This document shows positions 16,701 through 26,500 of a stretch of 64,000 bases of DNA, piece by piece. The stretch's first letter is position 1. Each line of letters begins with the position of its first letter. The notes below the pieces were generated by a model. The model searched no databases. It was not told where the DNA came from and worked only from the letters and a program-made list of their open reading frames with translations. Location: contig NZ_JAPEPJ010000003.1 in NCBI RefSeq assembly GCF_026340255.1, positions 1-64,000 of the forward strand, written 5' to 3'. Position numbers and translations under genes: made by a program. This stretch comes from Streptomyces sp. NBC_01408 (GTDB lineage Bacteria; Actinomycetota; Actinomycetes; Streptomycetales; Streptomycetaceae).

Positions 16701-19421
16701 TCAGGCCGTCGTCGGGGCCGACTGGCTTTCGCCCAGCCGGCTGTAGATGCGTTCCGGAGTCAGGGGCAGCGCGCGGTAGCGGATGCCCGTGGCGTCGTGG
16801 AGTGCGTTCGCCAGGGCGGGGGCCACCGGGTTGATGCAGCATTCCGCCATCCCCTTCGACCGCATGGGGCCGACCGAGTCCGCCGAGTCCACCAGGAGCA
16901 CCTCGGTGCGGGGGATGTCGGCGTAGGTGGGGATGCGGTAGTTGCGGAAGTTCGGGTTGGCCATGACGCCGTCCGCGTCGACCTGGAAGTTCTCGGTCAA
17001 CGCGAATCCGATCCCCTGGGCCACACCGCCCTCCACCTGTCCGCGGACCTGCTCGGGGTTGATGACGAGGCCGGCATCGGTCGCCTGGACGCTGTACAGG
17101 ATGCGGATCTCGCCCGTCACCCGATGGACGGCGATCCGGAACCCCTGCGTATTGGAGGTGACGCTCCGGGGTGAACCGTAGGCCTTGCGGGCGGCGGTGA
17201 AGCGGATTCCGCGCGCTCGCGCCAGCGCGACCAGCTCGGCCAGCGAAACGCGGTGGTCGCCGCAGACCACTCCCCCGTCGTCCATCGAGCACATCACCAC
17301 GTGGATACCCGTGTGCGCGGCGGCGAACTCCAGGATGCGGTCGCGCACGGCATTGGCCGCCCGCAGTACCGCGTTGCCCGACACGAAGAGGCCCGCGCTC
17401 GCGAAGGCGCCGGTGTCGAATCCCGTGCGGTCGGTGTCGGACTGCACCAGACGGATCCGCGAAGGTGTCGTGCCCAGCTGACCGGCCGCGATCTGGACGT
17501 GCGCGGTCGACGTTCCCTCACCGAATTCGACGGTTCCGACGGCCAGTTCGTACATGAGGTCGTCGCCGAGCGTGACCCAGGCCTCGGAGATGTGCTCGGT
17601 CGGGGGCGCGGTCTCGTGCAGTGAACTCGCGACGCCGGTCCCGACGAGCCACCCGGGGCCGGGGGGCGGCTCATCGGCCGTCCGGGCCATGGCCTCGTCG
17701 ACCAGGGCGATGCACTTCCCGAGCCCGTCCTCGGTGAACATCACGTCGTCGGGGCCTTCGTGCATGGCGACGAGCGGATCACCCGGGCGCACGATGTTGC
17801 GCCGGCGCAGTTCGAGCGGGTCCATGTGGAGCGCGAGTGCCAGTTCGTGCATCGCCGATTCCACGGCGTACGCCGGCTGCGTCATCCCGTAGCCGCGCAG
17901 CGCCCCGCTCGGCACGGTGTTCGTGTAGACGGAGTACGCGTCGTACTTCTTGTTGGGGCAGCGGTAGATCATGATGGCGGCCCCGCCCGCGTACAGCGTC
18001 TCGCCGCCGTGATTGCCGTAGGCGCCCGTGTTCGACACGTTGCGGACCTGGAACGCCGTGAGCGTGCCGTCCGCCTTCGCGCCGAGCTTGACCGTCAGCG
18101 TCATCGGATGCCGCGGGGAGGCGGTGGTGAACTCCTCCTCGCGCGTGTACTCGAAGCAGACGGGCCGCCCGGTGTCGAGGGTGGCGAGCGCGACCAGGTC
18201 CTCCGAGATCACTTCCTGCTTGCCGCCGAAGCCACCGCCCACTCGTTTGCAGAACACCCGCAGCTGGTCGGGGCGCAGCGCGAACAGGTGCGCGAGCTTG
18301 ACCTTCGCGATCGACGGGGACTGTGAACTGGTACGGACGTTCAGCCGGCCGTTCTCCATCCAGGCGATCGAGCCGTGGGTCTCCAGGTGAGCGTGCTGCA
18401 CGCGCGGCGAGAAGTACGTCCCCTCGTGGATCACGTCGGCCGCGGCGAATCCCGCGTCGACGTCACCGACCTGCGAATGGATCTCCAGCAGGACGTTGTG
18501 GACGGGGTCGAGGGCGAACGCGTCCTCCGCGCCGTGCAGTTGCGGTGCCCCCTCGGCCATCGCCTCCTCGGGATCGAACACGGCGGGCAGCACCTCGTAC
18601 TCGACCGCGACCCTCCGGCAGCCCTCCTCCGCCGCGCCGACCGTGTCGGCCAGGACCGCGACCACGCGCTGGCCGGCGAAGCGGACCGTGTGGTCGAGGA
18701 TGTAGGTGTCGTCCGGGTCGACGAGGTGGTCGGTGTGGATCGCCGTGGTGAAACGCTTACGCGGTACGTCTTCCCAGGTGTAGACGCGGTGCACGCCGGG
18801 AACGGCGAGCGCCGCGGTCTTGTCGATCGAGACGATCCGGGCGTGCGCGTGGGGCGAGTGCAGCACCTTCAGGTGCAGCATGCCGTCGATGTGGGTGTCC
18901 ATCGTGAACTCGGCGCGCCCGGTCACCACGTCGTTGGCGGCCGGCGCCCTGACGCTCGTCCCGACGGCCTTTCCCGGTGCGGCCGTCTCCACGCCGGTGA
19001 CGCCCTTCACGGCGTCCTCGATGCCCCGGTAGCCGGTGCAGCGGCAGAGGTTGCCCTTCAACGCGCGGGGCAGGTCCGCCTTCTGGGCCTCGGTGAACGT
19101 CGCCGAGGTCATGATCATCCCTGCGGTGCAGAAACCGCACTGGAACCCCGGGGCGTCGCGGAACTGCCGCTGCATGGGGTGCAGGCTGCCCGGTGAGCCG
19201 AGCCCCTCGATCGTGGTCACCTCACGGCCGTCCGCGCGGAAGGCCGGGGTGATGCAGCTGTGGACCGGCTCACCGTCCAGCCACACCGTGCATGCGCCGC
19301 AGTCACCCGCGTCGCAGCCCTTCTTGACGCCGAAGTGGCCGAGTGAGCGGAGGAAGGTACGCAGGCACTGGCCGGGGGCGGGTTCCTCGTCGAAGTTCCG
19401 GCCGTTCACGACGTACGTCAT
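16701..19421 (-). CDS. xanthine dehydrogenase-family enzyme, fused 2Fe-2S and molybdopterin subunits
   Basis: A 906-residue fusion. Residues 1-150 are a two-cluster ferredoxin module: Cys36, Cys41, Cys44 and Cys56 bind the plant-type cluster, and Cys95, Cys98, Cys126 and Cys128 the second. From about 165 on lies the molybdopterin-binding large subunit (GRAEFTMDTHIDGMLHLKV, the glycine-rich GGGFGGKQE, and near the end GGVAQGIGFALTENF with the Glu expected in the active site). The enzyme would hydroxylate an aldehyde or N-heterocycle with water and pass electrons to FAD on the neighbouring subunit. Small and large chains are usually separate in actinobacteria, so the fusion is noteworthy. The ATG at 19421 overlaps the FAD-subunit stop by 4 bases. 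The substrate cannot be named. Confidence 0.9.
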   Translation of the reverse strand: MTYVVNGRNFDEEPAPGQCLRTFLRSLGHFGVKKGCDAGDCGACTVWLDGEPVHSCITPAFRADGREVTTIEGLGSPGSLHPMQRQFRDAPGFQCGFCTAGMIMTSATFTEAQKADLPRALKGNLCRCTGYRGIEDAVKGVTGVETAAPGKAVGTSVRAPAANDVVTGRAEFTMDTHIDGMLHLKVLHSPHAHARIVSIDKTAALAVPGVHRVYTWEDVPRKRFTTAIHTDHLVDPDDTYILDHTVRFAGQRVVAVLADTVGAAEEGCRRVAVEYEVLPAVFDPEEAMAEGAPQLHGAEDAFALDPVHNVLLEIHSQVGDVDAGFAAADVIHEGTYFSPRVQHAHLETHGSIAWMENGRLNVRTSSQSPSIAKVKLAHLFALRPDQLRVFCKRVGGGFGGKQEVISEDLVALATLDTGRPVCFEYTREEEFTTASPRHPMTLTVKLGAKADGTLTAFQVRNVSNTGAYGNHGGETLYAGGAAIMIYRCPNKKYDAYSVYTNTVPSGALRGYGMTQPAYAVESAMHELALALHMDPLELRRRNIVRPGDPLVAMHEGPDDVMFTEDGLGKCIALVDEAMARTADEPPPGPGWLVGTGVASSLHETAPPTEHISEAWVTLGDDLMYELAVGTVEFGEGTSTAHVQIAAGQLGTTPSRIRLVQSDTDRTGFDTGAFASAGLFVSGNAVLRAANAVRDRILEFAAAHTGIHVVMCSMDDGGVVCGDHRVSLAELVALARARGIRFTAARKAYGSPRSVTSNTQGFRIAVHRVTGEIRILYSVQATDAGLVINPEQVRGQVEGGVAQGIGFALTENFQVDADGVMANPNFRNYRIPTYADIPRTEVLLVDSADSVGPMRSKGMAECCINPVAPALANALHDATGIRYRALPLTPERIYSRLGESQSAPTTA

Positions 19422-20245
19422 GCCGGTCCCCCCGTCATGAGTTCGCGTCGAATCTCTTCGGCGAAGTGCTGTGTCAGGTGGCGGCGGTGGCCGGGCGTCC
19501 CGTTGGGATCCGCGAACCAGGCGTCGGGCGGGATGACGTCGATGCTCTGCTGCAGGGTCCGCTCGTCGGGCATGCTGTCGAAGGCGAGGCGTACGGGCCG
19601 TGTGGTGCCGGCGGTGAGCGTGAGCAGCAGGTCGCTCGTTCCCGGTGTCTGCGTACCGATGAGGAAGACGGTCGAACGGCCGAGGTGCGTCAGGGTGAAC
19701 CGGCGGTGCGCGGTGCGTTTGCGCAGGGCGCGCGCCGGAATGTCGATGCGCCGCAGGATCTCCCCGGGTGCGAGAACGTTCCGATGGTTGCCGGTCACGA
19801 AGTCGAGGGCGTCCACGGTGCGCGCGGATCCGTCGGTGGCCTCCAGCCCGTACTGCGCCTCCAGTGCGACGGTGAGCGTGATCATCGGGCCGGCGGGCAG
19901 GGACATGCAGATGTTTCCGCCCACGGTCGCCGAGTTCCAGACCTTGAACGAGGACAGGAAGGCCTCGCAGCTCGTCGCGAGGAGGGCGCCTGCGGTCCAG
20001 TCCTCGGGCGGGACGAAGGCGTACAGGTCGCGGATGGTGCACGTCGCACCGATTTCGAGTCCCGCGTCGCTCGGGACCAGGGGCTCCCAGCTCAGCGCCG
20101 TCAGGTCGATCAGGCGGCGCAGGTCCGGCTGCTCGTCGGAGAACAGCCACGTCCCGCCCGCGAGCCAGGCGTCGCCTTCGCGCCAGTCCGTGCCTGGCCG
20201 ATCGGACGGTCGCCGGACGACTTCGGTGATGGTGTTGAGATCCAT
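19418..20245 (-). CDS. FAD-binding subunit of molybdenum hydroxylase (CoxM/XdhB type)
   Basis: A 275-residue FAD-binding protein. AWLAGGTWLFSDE resembles the first FAD-binding loop, and SSFKVWNSATVGGNICMSLPAGPM is the second (T-V-G-G-N). The C-terminal CO-dehydrogenase flavoprotein domain runs from about 170. A GAGGGAGA site precedes the ATG at 20245. As the first gene of the operon it delivers electrons from the FeS/Mo subunit to an acceptor. Family members are usually 270-300 residues, so it is complete. Confidence 0.88.
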   Translation of the reverse strand: MDLNTITEVVRRPSDRPGTDWREGDAWLAGGTWLFSDEQPDLRRLIDLTALSWEPLVPSDAGLEIGATCTIRDLYAFVPPEDWTAGALLATSCEAFLSSFKVWNSATVGGNICMSLPAGPMITLTVALEAQYGLEATDGSARTVDALDFVTGNHRNVLAPGEILRRIDIPARALRKRTAHRRFTLTHLGRSTVFLIGTQTPGTSDLLLTLTAGTTRPVRLAFDSMPDERTLQQSIDVIPPDAWFADPNGTPGHRRHLTQHFAEEIRRELMTGGPA

Positions 20246-20433
20246 GGGGACTGATCTCCCTCAGGACGAAGGTGCTGGAGGAAGGACCGGCGGCGCGCAT
20301 GAATTCCCGAACATCATATCGCGTAACGGGCAATACCGACCAAGTCGGGCATCCGTGCACGGATCCGCGCGGGCGCTAACCCGAAGGGCGGACCGGGCGG
20401 GCCCGGTGGACAGGCGGCTCGTACGATGAGCGC

Positions 20434-20829
20434 ATGAGAGCCGCCGCGCAGCGTACGAGCCGCCCCGCCGGGCCGGGCTTCGTGCTGCTGGTGCTCACGG
20501 TGCTGGCCGGGGTGCTGGCGATGCACGGGCTGGGCCCGCGGCCGGTGCCCCTGGCGGCGGCCCATCCGGCCGCCCACGCGGTGCACCCGGCCGCCGGGGC
20601 CCACGGTGACGCCGACTGCTCCCATCCGGCCGACGGCCCGGAGCACCTCGATCACGCGGACGGGACCTGTGCGGCGGCCGGAGTCGGCTCGGCGTACGCG
20701 CCGCCGCCGCTGCCCGCCGCCGTGGACGAGGCCCTTCCGGGCGCGGCGCTGCTCGGCGCGGCTCCGGCCGCCACCCGTACGGGACGGGCTCCGCCCGACC
20801 TGTCCGAGCTGCAACTCCTACGGATATAG
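20434..20829 (+). CDS. DUF6153-family small membrane/exported protein
   Basis: A 131-residue protein with one N-terminal hydrophobic segment (about 14-32, PGFVLLVLTVLAGVLAMHGL) followed by a His-rich stretch (HPAAHAVHPAAGAHGDADCSHPADG) and two cysteines. It matches the DUF6153 pattern seen next to DUF305 lipoproteins in Streptomyces. The His/Cys content suggests extracytoplasmic metal binding (copper would fit), but that is inference. It is followed by the DUF305 gene after 96 bases and probably shares its transcript. Confidence 0.78.
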   Translation: MRAAAQRTSRPAGPGFVLLVLTVLAGVLAMHGLGPRPVPLAAAHPAAHAVHPAAGAHGDADCSHPADGPEHLDHADGTCAAAGVGSAYAPPPLPAAVDEALPGAALLGAAPAATRTGRAPPDLSELQLLRI

Positions 20830-20925
20830 GACGCCGCTCGGCGCCCGCTCGCCCCGGTTCCGCCGGTGGTGGGCGCGCCGCGCCCCGGCACGTCCTGACC
20901 TCTTCGCTCAAGGAGTTGCACCACC

Positions 20926-21582
20926 ATGACCTCGAACCGTTCGTTCCTCCGCCGTTCCCCCGTCCGCCGCGCCGCCGCCGTGGTCACCGCCTCCGCGGCC
21001 GCCCTCGTCCTGGCCGCCTGCGGCTCGGACGACGGTGGCGCCGCCGCCGGGCACAACGGGCACCCCGCCGCCTCCCCGTCGGTGACGGCCCCCGGTACGC
21101 CGGGCCGGCACAACGCCGCCGACGTCGCCTTCGCCACGGGCATGATCCCCCACCACCGCCAGGCCGTGGAGATGGCCGACCTCGCGCCCGGCCGGGCGGA
21201 GTCGGGGCAGGTGAAGCGGCTCGCCGAGGAGATCAAGAAGGCTCAGGACCCGGAGATCAAGACCCTGTCCGGGTGGCTGGCCTCCTGGGGCGAGCCGGTG
21301 CCCGCGGCGGGCACCACGGACGCCGCGGACCACACGCAGCACGGCTCTGGCGGCGGCATGATGTCCGCCGAGGAGATGGACGAGCTGTCGAAGACCTCGG
21401 GCAAGGCGTTCGACACCGCGTTCATGGAGCTGATGATCAAGCACCACGAAGGGGCGGTGGAGATGGCCAGGACCGAGAAGAGCCAGGGCTCCTTCCCCGA
21501 GGCCAAGACCATGGCGGACGCCATCATCTCCTCCCAGTCCGCCGAGATCGACACCATGAAGGGCCTGCTCGGCAAGAGCTAG
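20926..21582 (+). CDS. DUF305-family lipoprotein
   Basis: A 218-residue protein with a signal peptide and lipobox (LVLAAC, Cys32). The exported part has two DUF305 half-repeats with conserved His and Met: FATGMIPHHRQAVEMADLA and FMELMIKHHEGAVEMARTE. These four-helix ferritin-like domains are thought to bind metal through the HH and M residues. The stop codon TAG at 21580-21582 overlaps the CTAG end of the MITE-like element, so the insertion lies at the very end of the gene. Likely envelope metal handling with the DUF6153 protein. Confidence 0.88.
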   Translation: MTSNRSFLRRSPVRRAAAVVTASAAALVLAACGSDDGGAAAGHNGHPAASPSVTAPGTPGRHNAADVAFATGMIPHHRQAVEMADLAPGRAESGQVKRLAEEIKKAQDPEIKTLSGWLASWGEPVPAAGTTDAADHTQHGSGGGMMSAEEMDELSKTSGKAFDTAFMELMIKHHEGAVEMARTEKSQGSFPEAKTMADAIISSQSAEIDTMKGLLGKS

Positions 21583-21743
21583 TGCTGTGACCGGAAAGGT
21601 CCACCGGGTCGCGCCGCCCGGCACGGCACCTCGCCGCATTGTCGGACCGCGCCGGTACGTCCAGTACGAGCCGCGGCCCTCCGCCTTGCGATGCACCGCA
21701 CCGGACGACGCGACCCGGCAAACCCTTCCGGCCACAGCACTAG
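21579..21743. mobile_element. MITE-like 165-bp element with long inverted ends and CTAG borders
   Basis: The element begins CTAGTGCTGTGACCGGAAAG and ends with the near reverse complement CTTCCGGCCACAGCACTAG. The terminal inverted similarity extends about 34 bases (with GGGTCGC/GCGACCC inside) and a few mismatches. There is no open frame of its own. Size, CTAG borders and inverted ends fit a miniature inverted-repeat element moved by an IS in trans. Its ends differ from those of the IS at 3156, so the mobilising transposase is not in this window. Confidence 0.65.
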
Positions 21744-21867
21744 GTCACGGCACCAGGGGTCCCCGCAAGGGCGGGCGGGCATCATGTGTCCGCCCGCCGC
21801 ACGCCCCGTGCCCGGCCGCGTCTGTGCGGGCCGGCCGTCGGCCGCGCCTGTGCGGGCCGGCCGGGCG

Positions 21868-22404
21868 TCAGAACCGCCGGAGCCGGGCCGCCAGGTGGTG
21901 CTGCATCGGCAGGCCCACCGCCGCCATCTCCTGGACGAACGCCAGTTCGCCGTCACGGAGGCTGTACCGGCGCCGCGTACCGGTGACCTCCTTGGCCAGC
22001 GGGGTGCGGGCCACGTCCTTGCTCTCCAGCTCGATCTCCCCGCCCGACACCCGTCCCACCAGGATCTCGACGATTCCGGTGGGATGGGTGAGCACCACCT
22101 CCAGGGAGGCGTCGGGCGTGACCCGCCACCAGCCGGCCTCCCGCCCCGCGGGCCGCACCGCGGCCCCGGTACCGTCGATCAGCCACGCCCGGGCCTCGTA
22201 GCGCAGGAAGGGCCGGCCGTCGTGGCTGAAGGTGACCTCCTGCTCGTACTGGAAGTCCTGCTCCAGGGTCGGGTACTCCCCGCGCCCCCGGCCGTGCCAG
22301 CGCCCCAGCAGCGGCAGCAAGGGCCGCAGCAGCGGGTGCGGCTCGGCGCCCTCGCCAAGGGTGTGGCTGTCGGGGAAGGGGTTCGCCTGGACCGGTTCGA
22401 GCAC
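21868..22404 (-). CDS. nitrobindin-like haem-binding (FABP/DUF1794) protein
   Basis: A 178-residue beta-barrel protein with the family signature near the N-terminus: LGRWHGRGRGEYPTLEQDFQ (G-x-W-x-G-x-G-x-G-x-YP), followed by YEQEVTFSHDGRPFLRYEARAW. The C-terminal QEMAAVGLPMQHHLAARLRR contains a His at the position where nitrobindins ligate ferric haem. Actinobacterial members bind haem and can isomerise peroxynitrite. The GTG at 22404 was chosen because AGGAG lies eight bases upstream; upstream sequence is unrelated. A single-gene unit, cytoplasmic. Confidence 0.85.
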   Translation of the reverse strand: MLEPVQANPFPDSHTLGEGAEPHPLLRPLLPLLGRWHGRGRGEYPTLEQDFQYEQEVTFSHDGRPFLRYEARAWLIDGTGAAVRPAGREAGWWRVTPDASLEVVLTHPTGIVEILVGRVSGGEIELESKDVARTPLAKEVTGTRRRYSLRDGELAFVQEMAAVGLPMQHHLAARLRRF

Positions 22405-22610
22405 TGGGCACGCTCCTGCTTGATGTCTGCTCCTGAGCTGCGAAGCGTAGCCGCGGGACCGGCTGGTCCGCCGATCCGTTCGGCCACTGGGCGTTGACGT
22501 GCCGCGAAGGTGAAACCCGAACGGATGTGGGGCGTTAGCAGTACGGATCATCGCGCCCCGCCGGGCGCCGTCCCACGTCGCACACGAGCACGACCAGCAC
22601 GAGGAGTGAG

Positions 22611-23513
22611 ATGACGGACCCGATGTCGGTCGGACGCGGCCGCATGAGACTGGCGGCCCGATGCCGGGTGGTCACGGAGGCCCAGGCTTTCGGGGTGGTC
22701 GTCTTCTGCGCGATCCTGTTCAACGCGGCCCTGATGGGTGTGGAGACGTACAGCGGGCTCGCCGCCGAGTACCGGCAGGCGCTGCGGGCCGCCGAGGAAT
22801 GCTGCCTCGCCCTGTTCACCGTCGAGATGCTGCTGCGGATGGGTGCGTACGCCGACCGGCCGAAAGCATTCTTCCGTGATCCCTGGAACCTCTTCGACCT
22901 CGCGATCGTGGCCTCCGCCTTCGTCCCGCTGGTCCGCGAGAACACCACCCTGCTGCGGCTCCTGCGCCTCGCCCGCGTGCTGCGCACCGCCCGCTTCCTG
23001 CCCCACCTGCGGATCCTGCTGATCGCCGTCGGCCGCAGCGTGCCCGGTACCGCCAGCTTCCTCTTCATCGGCGCGCTGGTGATCTACGTGTACGCCATGG
23101 TCGGCTGGGTCTGCTTCGCCGAATCCGACCCGAAGCACTACGGCTCCGTGGGCCGCGCCGCCCTCACCCTGTTCCTGCTGACCACGCTCGACGGCCTCAC
23201 CGACGCCGTCCGCGCGGGGCTGCAGATCTCCCGGCTCAGCATCATCTACTACGCCTCCTACGCGCTGCTCGCCTCCTTCGTCCTGGTGAACGTCCTCATC
23301 GGGGTCGTCCTCAACTCCCTCGACGAGGCCCGTGAGATGGAGGAGGAGGCCAGCCGCGTCCCGCCGCCCGGCAAGGGCCCCGACCCGGCCACCGAGGTCA
23401 GGGAGCGCATCGCGACGGCCCGCCGGGCCCTGGACGACATCGAGGCCGGTCTCGCCGCTGCCGACGGCCGCGCGAAGAGGCAACTGGAGGCCGCCTCGCG
23501 CGGGGGCGGCTGA
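22611..23513 (+). CDS. voltage-gated-like ion channel (Ion_trans family)
   Basis: A 300-residue six-helix channel subunit like NaChBac relatives. S1-S3 lie at about 25-120. S4 has regularly spaced arginines (LLRLLRLARVLRTARFLPHLR), S5 is SFLFIGALVIYVYAMVGW, the pore loop LFLLTTLDGLTDAV, and S6 YASYALLASFVLVNVLIGVVL. A charged coiled-coil tail (230-300) probably drives tetramerisation. The filter sequence TLDGLTD differs from NaChBac TLESWAS, keeping an acidic residue at the selectivity position (Asp for Glu). The ATG at 22611 follows GAGGAG. It stands alone between convergent neighbours. Confidence 0.88.
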   Translation: MTDPMSVGRGRMRLAARCRVVTEAQAFGVVVFCAILFNAALMGVETYSGLAAEYRQALRAAEECCLALFTVEMLLRMGAYADRPKAFFRDPWNLFDLAIVASAFVPLVRENTTLLRLLRLARVLRTARFLPHLRILLIAVGRSVPGTASFLFIGALVIYVYAMVGWVCFAESDPKHYGSVGRAALTLFLLTTLDGLTDAVRAGLQISRLSIIYYASYALLASFVLVNVLIGVVLNSLDEAREMEEEASRVPPPGKGPDPATEVRERIATARRALDDIEAGLAAADGRAKRQLEAASRGGG

Positions 23514-23526
23514 GGGCGGGGACGGA

Positions 23527-26500
23527 TCACTCCTCCAACGGTGGCCCGGTGTCGAGCAGGCGAAGGTGCCACACGCGGTCCGGGAGCCGCTCGACGCTCC
23601 ACCGGGACGGGTCCCCGGCGGAGGGCAGTTCCACGTTGGTGTCGGACCGGAAGGAGACTCCGTCGAACCGCACCCGCCCCTCGAAGCTCGCGTGGGCGAA
23701 GCTCGCCGGGCCCTCGAAGACGGCTCCGGTGGACAGCAGCCCGCGCGTCCACGTCGCGTGGGCGAAGGTGGCCGGCCCGGCGAAGACCGCCCCGCTCAGC
23801 CCGGCCAGTCCGTGGAAGACCGTACGGGTGAAGTCGGCCGACCCCAGCACCCGCATCCCGTTCAGGTCCGCCGAGGCCTCCAGCACGGCCTGGCTGAAGG
23901 AGACCTCGTCCTCGAAGAGGGCGTCGGTGAATCCGACCGCGCCGCCGAAGACCGTACGGCGGAAGGTGGCCTCTGTCGCGAAGCGGGTCCGGTCGAAGGC
24001 CACGGAATGCGCGAACACGGCACGGTCGAAGGAGGCCGGCCCGGCGAAGGTGGCCTCGTCGAACAGGGCCCGGCCCGCGAAGAGCGCGCGGGTGAAGGAG
24101 ACACGCCCGGTGAACCGGGCCTGCCCCGTGTTCCAGTCGTCCACGAAGTGGGCGCGGTCGAAGGCCGCTTGGCCGAGCCGCACGTGCCGCGTGCCCGGCT
24201 CACGCACCACCTCCAACAGGACCTTGAGCAACCCCTCCTCGAATGTGGTGCCCCGGAAGTCGACATCGGATCCGGGCCCGAGGGTACCGAGGTAGGCGGC
24301 CAGCTCGGCGGGGTCCAGATGGGCCAGACAGCGGTTGTACCCCGGGATCCGGACGCCACGGCAGCCCAACCGGTCGGTCTCCGGGGCGCCGTACTCGCAG
24401 CGCGGCCAGCCGAAGTGGCCGCTGTGCATCTCGTCCGCCTCGACCACCACCTGCCCCAGCTCCGCGAGGTCGCCCGTGCACAGCCAGCCGTCCGTGTCGG
24501 AGCCCAGCGGTTCCAGGGTGTACAGCGCACCGGGCCCCAGCAGTTCGTGGAGCTTCACGTAGAACCCTGAAGACACGGCGAGTCGCAGCGCTCCGGACCC
24601 CTTCGGCCAACGCCGTCGCTCCGCGATCGCGGGGTACCGGACCAGGCCGGTGGCCTCCGCCACCGCCGGCCCGTCCGCCTCGCCCGTGCCGGAACCGGCC
24701 ACGACGCCGGTCTCGCCGATGCTCACCCCCACGCCCAGGGCCATGATCCACTGGGGGTTGCGCTCGGCGAACCCGATGAATCTGCGCGGGAGTTCGGAGA
24801 GCATCCGGCCCGCTCCGCCCAGAGCGCCCGGCGGGTCCAGCACCACGAGCAGCTCCGTGGCGGCGTCGTCCCCTATCACTCGTCCCGTCGTCGCCGTGTC
24901 GCGCATCAGCACCCGCAGGAAGGAGGCGAGCGACGTGCCCGGGGACTGCTCCCCGATGCTCACGCCGGCCAGGATGCTGGCCGCCATGCAGACCGGCAGG
25001 CCGGGGTCCATCGGCTCCGGCGGCCGGGCGGACTCCTCCCCCAGGTGCGCGGCCACGGCCCGCTGGAAGCCCGGCTGATCGAACAGCGCGTGCACCGACA
25101 GGAACACCATGCGGTCCGGCCAGACCCCGTGGACGACACCGATCAGCTCACCGTCACGGGACACCGGGGCGCCGCGGTACTGCGTCCAGCTCTCCGGCTC
25201 GGTGGAGAGCCGGACCAGTTCCCCGTTGGTGCTCCCCTCGTACGGGGTCACCTCGCCCGTCAGCGCGACCGGTTCGCCCTGGTCGGTGCGGCCGTCGACG
25301 CGGACCCGGGGACGCAGGGCCTCCCAGGACGGCGAGGGGCGCGGCCGCCGCCAGACGGCGGCATCCGGCGGGTCCTCGTCGGCCAGGTCCTCGTCGGCCA
25401 GGAGCAGGACCATCCGCGGCAGCGCGTCGTCCCACCACACGGAACGGCAGGGGATCTCCCGGTCGCTCGCCCGCACCCAGGCGACCGTGGTCCGGGCGAG
25501 CGCGGCGTCCCCGACCGTGAGGACCAGCCTGCGCGTCAGCAGTGTGCCGACGTCCTGCGGCTCCCGCATCGCGTCGTAGCGGACGCGTACGACCCGGTCC
25601 GACAGGCCCCGGTCCGACAGGCCCCGGTCCGGGAGCGGCGGCGGCTGAGGCACCGGCGTCTGCGGGCGCGCCGCGAACGGCAGTGCTCCTGCCGGGACTT
25701 GGTGGCGGCCCTCCTCCTTGCCCGCGGTGACCGCGGTCGCGGAGAAGTCCGGCCCGGTGCCGCGGTTGCGGGACATGAATTCCCAGACCCGGCGGCGCAC
25801 CAGCTCCCGTACGGCGGCCACGTCCCCGCGCAGCTGCGACCCGAGCAGGGCTTCCCGTACCCCGGGGAGGAACGCGAACTCGGCTTCCTCCGCGCTCTGT
25901 CCGGTATCCCCCCAGGGGGCGAACAGCCCGCCGAGGGCGACCTCCGCCAGGTGGCCGTGCTCCGAGTCGCGCAGCAGGGAGCGCCGGACCAGGGTCATGA
26001 CGGGCAGGGTCAGCGGTACGGCCGCCAGGTGGGCGGCGAGCTGCTGGGCGGTCGGGGAGGCGCTCGCGCGGAAGCGCTCCACGGCTTCGAGGGCGGTGCG
26101 GGCCCCGTCCCCGGCGGGTGGCTCCGCCCCGGGCCCCGCCCCGGGCCCCGCCCCGGGCTCGTCCGCGGACGATCCCGGGGACGCCGGCTCCGCGTCCAGA
26201 CGCAGGCAGGCCAGGCGCCGCCAGCGCCCGTCCCCCGACACCACGCGCACCAGCCTGGCCAGGCTCCCCGAGCCGATGCCCACCACCGGGACCACGGCCG
26301 GGCCCGCGCGGCGGCGGCCCGTCCGGGCCAGGCGGGCGAGGCGGGCCACGGGGACCTGCTGCCAGGAACGGGTGGCCGCGGCGGGCCGGTCCGCGCGGAC
26401 GGCGAAGGTGACGGGCCGGACGGCGCCGCGGGTCCAGAGCCGCTCGGGCAGCACGTTCAGCACGGCCACGGCGTTGTGTCCGCACCAGTGCCGCAGCACG

